Positions 5,326-6,585 of a DNA stretch of 6,585 bases are shown here, piece by piece (the first letter of the stretch is position 1; every line of letters begins with the position of its first letter). Source of the DNA: JAAXKN01 sp050258815 (lineage in GTDB: Bacteria > Bacteroidota > Ignavibacteria > Ignavibacteriales > SURF-24); NCBI GenBank assembly GCA_050258815.1, contig JBLMZM010000110.1:1-6585 (forward strand), in the 5' to 3' direction. The translations under genes and the position numbers were made by a program. The notes beneath the pieces were generated by a model. It did no database searches, had not been told where the DNA came from, and saw nothing but the letters and a program-made list of their open reading frames with translations.

Positions 5326-6585
5326 TTATACAAGATTTGTGCTGTCGAACCTCTCAACAGTATAAATACCCTTATTCTTCTTCAGCCTTTCGATTATTCT
5401 CGACAGGTGGTCAAGGTTTTTCACATAAAGAGTAATAGTACCCTTAAACATGGAATTGTTTGCAGCTATGTTAACCGATTTTATATTTGTATTCTGGTAA
5501 GAGGTAATACTATGCGATATATCCTTCAGAATGCCTGGCACATCTTCCCCAACGATTGTGAGACCGGCCACAAAAAGATTGCTGTCAACGGTAGGCCATT
5601 GTACGGGTATAAGCCTGTTTTCCCCTTTTTTAACTATATTTATCAGATCATCACAGGTTTTCCTGTGGATCTTTATGCCTTCGCCGATTGTAATATAACC
5701 TACAATTGGATCCCCCGGAATCGGGTTACAGCACTTTGCAAAACTGTACATTACATTTTCGCTCTTGCCATCTACAAGAATTCCACCCAGATCAGTCCTT
5801 GCGATATTGGCAAAGCTGTCAAATTCAAGTTCGTTGCTGTTTTCCTTGGCATCTTTCTCTTTCTTGGGCACCAGTACTTCATCAAGATTTACCTTTTCCT
5901 GAGCAATTGCCTTATAAAGCTGCCCTGAACCATCATACTTTAGGTTTTTAGAAAATTTTATGACGTCATCGGTATTGAATGCAAGCTTCAGCTTTTTAAC
6001 CTTCTTGTCCCAGATATCCTTCCCCGCCTGGATCAGTTCTTCTTCTTCTTTGTTAATCCACTTTCTGATGGCTGATTTTGCCTTATGTGTAGTAACAAAC
6101 ATTGCCCAGCTTCTGTTGGGATGCTGATTCTTGGACGTAATTATTTCAAGCTGGTCACCGCTGTGTAAAATTGTATCCAGAGGCACAATCTTACCATTTA
6201 CTTTTGCACCAATACAATGGTAGCCTACTTTACTGTGGATCTCAAATGCAAAATCCACCGGCGTGGAATTCACGGGCAAACGCCTGAGATCCCCTTTCGG
6301 CGTAAAAACGTAAATTTCATCCTGATATAAATTCAGCTTAAAGCTGGCCAAAATTTCTTTACTGGCCTCATCTCTGGATGCATTCTCGAATACATCACGG
6401 ATCCAGTTAACCCAGTTTTCGAGCTCAACGTCTGACGTAAACTTATTTTCTTTGTACTTCCAGTGAGCGGCAACACCTTTCTCGGCAACCTCATGCATCT
6501 TCCGGGTACGAATCTGGACTTCAACTAATTTACCCTCAGGTCCGATTACAGTTGTATGGATGGACTGGTAGTTATTTGTCTTTGG
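5326..6585 (-). CDS. relA: RelA/SpoT-family (p)ppGpp synthetase/hydrolase, C-terminal 419 codons (5' end outside window)
   Basis: The reading frame stays open to the right edge, so the gene is partial here; full-length members are about 720-750 residues. The visible part begins inside the synthetase domain with NNYQSIHT and then EVQIRT before MHEVAEKG (about 6494-6580), the nucleotide-binding end of that domain. A TGS domain follows at about 6140-6320 (DEIYVFTPKGD to SGDQLEIIT), then a helical region. The conserved-cysteine motif CCNPIPGD lies near 5733, with the paired H and C of IHRKTC just after. A C-terminal ACT domain spans about 5350-5577 (GLTIVGEDVPGILKDIS). The TGS, cysteine and ACT domains sense ribosome status and regulate the enzyme. 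The hydrolase domain and the residues that separate RelA from bifunctional SpoT/Rel lie outside, so the type is undecided. ruvX follows 63 nt downstream. Confidence 0.97.
   Translation of the reverse strand, partial: PKTNNYQSIHTTVIGPEGKLVEVQIRTRKMHEVAEKGVAAHWKYKENKFTSDVELENWVNWIRDVFENASRDEASKEILASFKLNLYQDEIYVFTPKGDLRRLPVNSTPVDFAFEIHSKVGYHCIGAKVNGKIVPLDTILHSGDQLEIITSKNQHPNRSWAMFVTTHKAKSAIRKWINKEEEELIQAGKDIWDKKVKKLKLAFNTDDVIKFSKNLKYDGSGQLYKAIAQEKVNLDEVLVPKKEKDAKENSNELEFDSFANIARTDLGGILVDGKSENVMYSFAKCCNPIPGDPIVGYITIGEGIKIHRKTCDDLINIVKKGENRLIPVQWPTVDSNLFVAGLTIVGEDVPGILKDISHSITSYQNTNIKSVNIAANNSMFKGTITLYVKNLDHLSRIIERLKKNKGIYTVERFDSTNLV

Noticed and set aside
5407..5951. Two overlapping plus-strand open frames (173 and 81 codons) opposite relA
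   Set aside because: Both are shadows of the conserved cysteine and ACT region of RelA/SpoT; their translations look like random composition.

Overview
This looks like a chromosomal window from a free-living bacterium with AT-rich DNA (roughly 40% GC by eye, not computed). Every convincing gene is on the minus strand, so the biology reads from right to left. The S41 protease layout, the tmk/YbbR pairing, the generally weak Shine-Dalgarno sites and the Bacteroidota-compatible promoter elements suggest the Bacteroidota/Ignavibacteria/Calditrichota neighbourhood. That placement is inference, and no rRNA or other marker is present to settle it.

In transcription order, the window opens with the C-terminal 419 codons of a long RelA/SpoT (p)ppGpp enzyme that runs off the right edge. 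Next is ruvX (YqgF), 63 nt downstream. Then comes a self-contained unit of two bacterial microcompartment (BMC-H) shell genes. It has its own promoter-like sequence (TTGACA, 17 nt, TATTTT), a strong Shine-Dalgarno on the first gene, a 9-nt intergenic gap and a strong intrinsic terminator. The first shell protein is a canonical PduA/EutM-type hexamer of 94 residues. The second is a diverged BMC-H with a long acidic linker and a basic C-terminal module resembling Rho-N/SAP helical domains.

Below the terminator is a tight three-gene block: a YbbR-repeat protein, thymidylate kinase (tmk), and a C-terminal processing protease of the S41 family (ctpA). The gene spacings are 2 nt and a 17-nt overlap. 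This block ends at a second hairpin terminator. The left end carries one small gene for a 97-residue zinc-ribbon protein with a C-terminal membrane segment and no recognised function.

The relA, ruvX, ybbR, tmk and ctpA genes are housekeeping functions (stringent response, rRNA/DNA processing, envelope, dTTP synthesis, periplasmic proteolysis). The BMC pair stands out because no enzyme, aldehyde dehydrogenase, pentamer (BMC-P) or trimer (BMC-T) gene lies with it here. It therefore looks like a satellite shell locus serving a compartment encoded elsewhere, and its tailed shell protein is the most interesting object in the window. No tRNA, rRNA, CRISPR array or insertion sequence was seen, and no gene-free stretch exceeds 300 bases.
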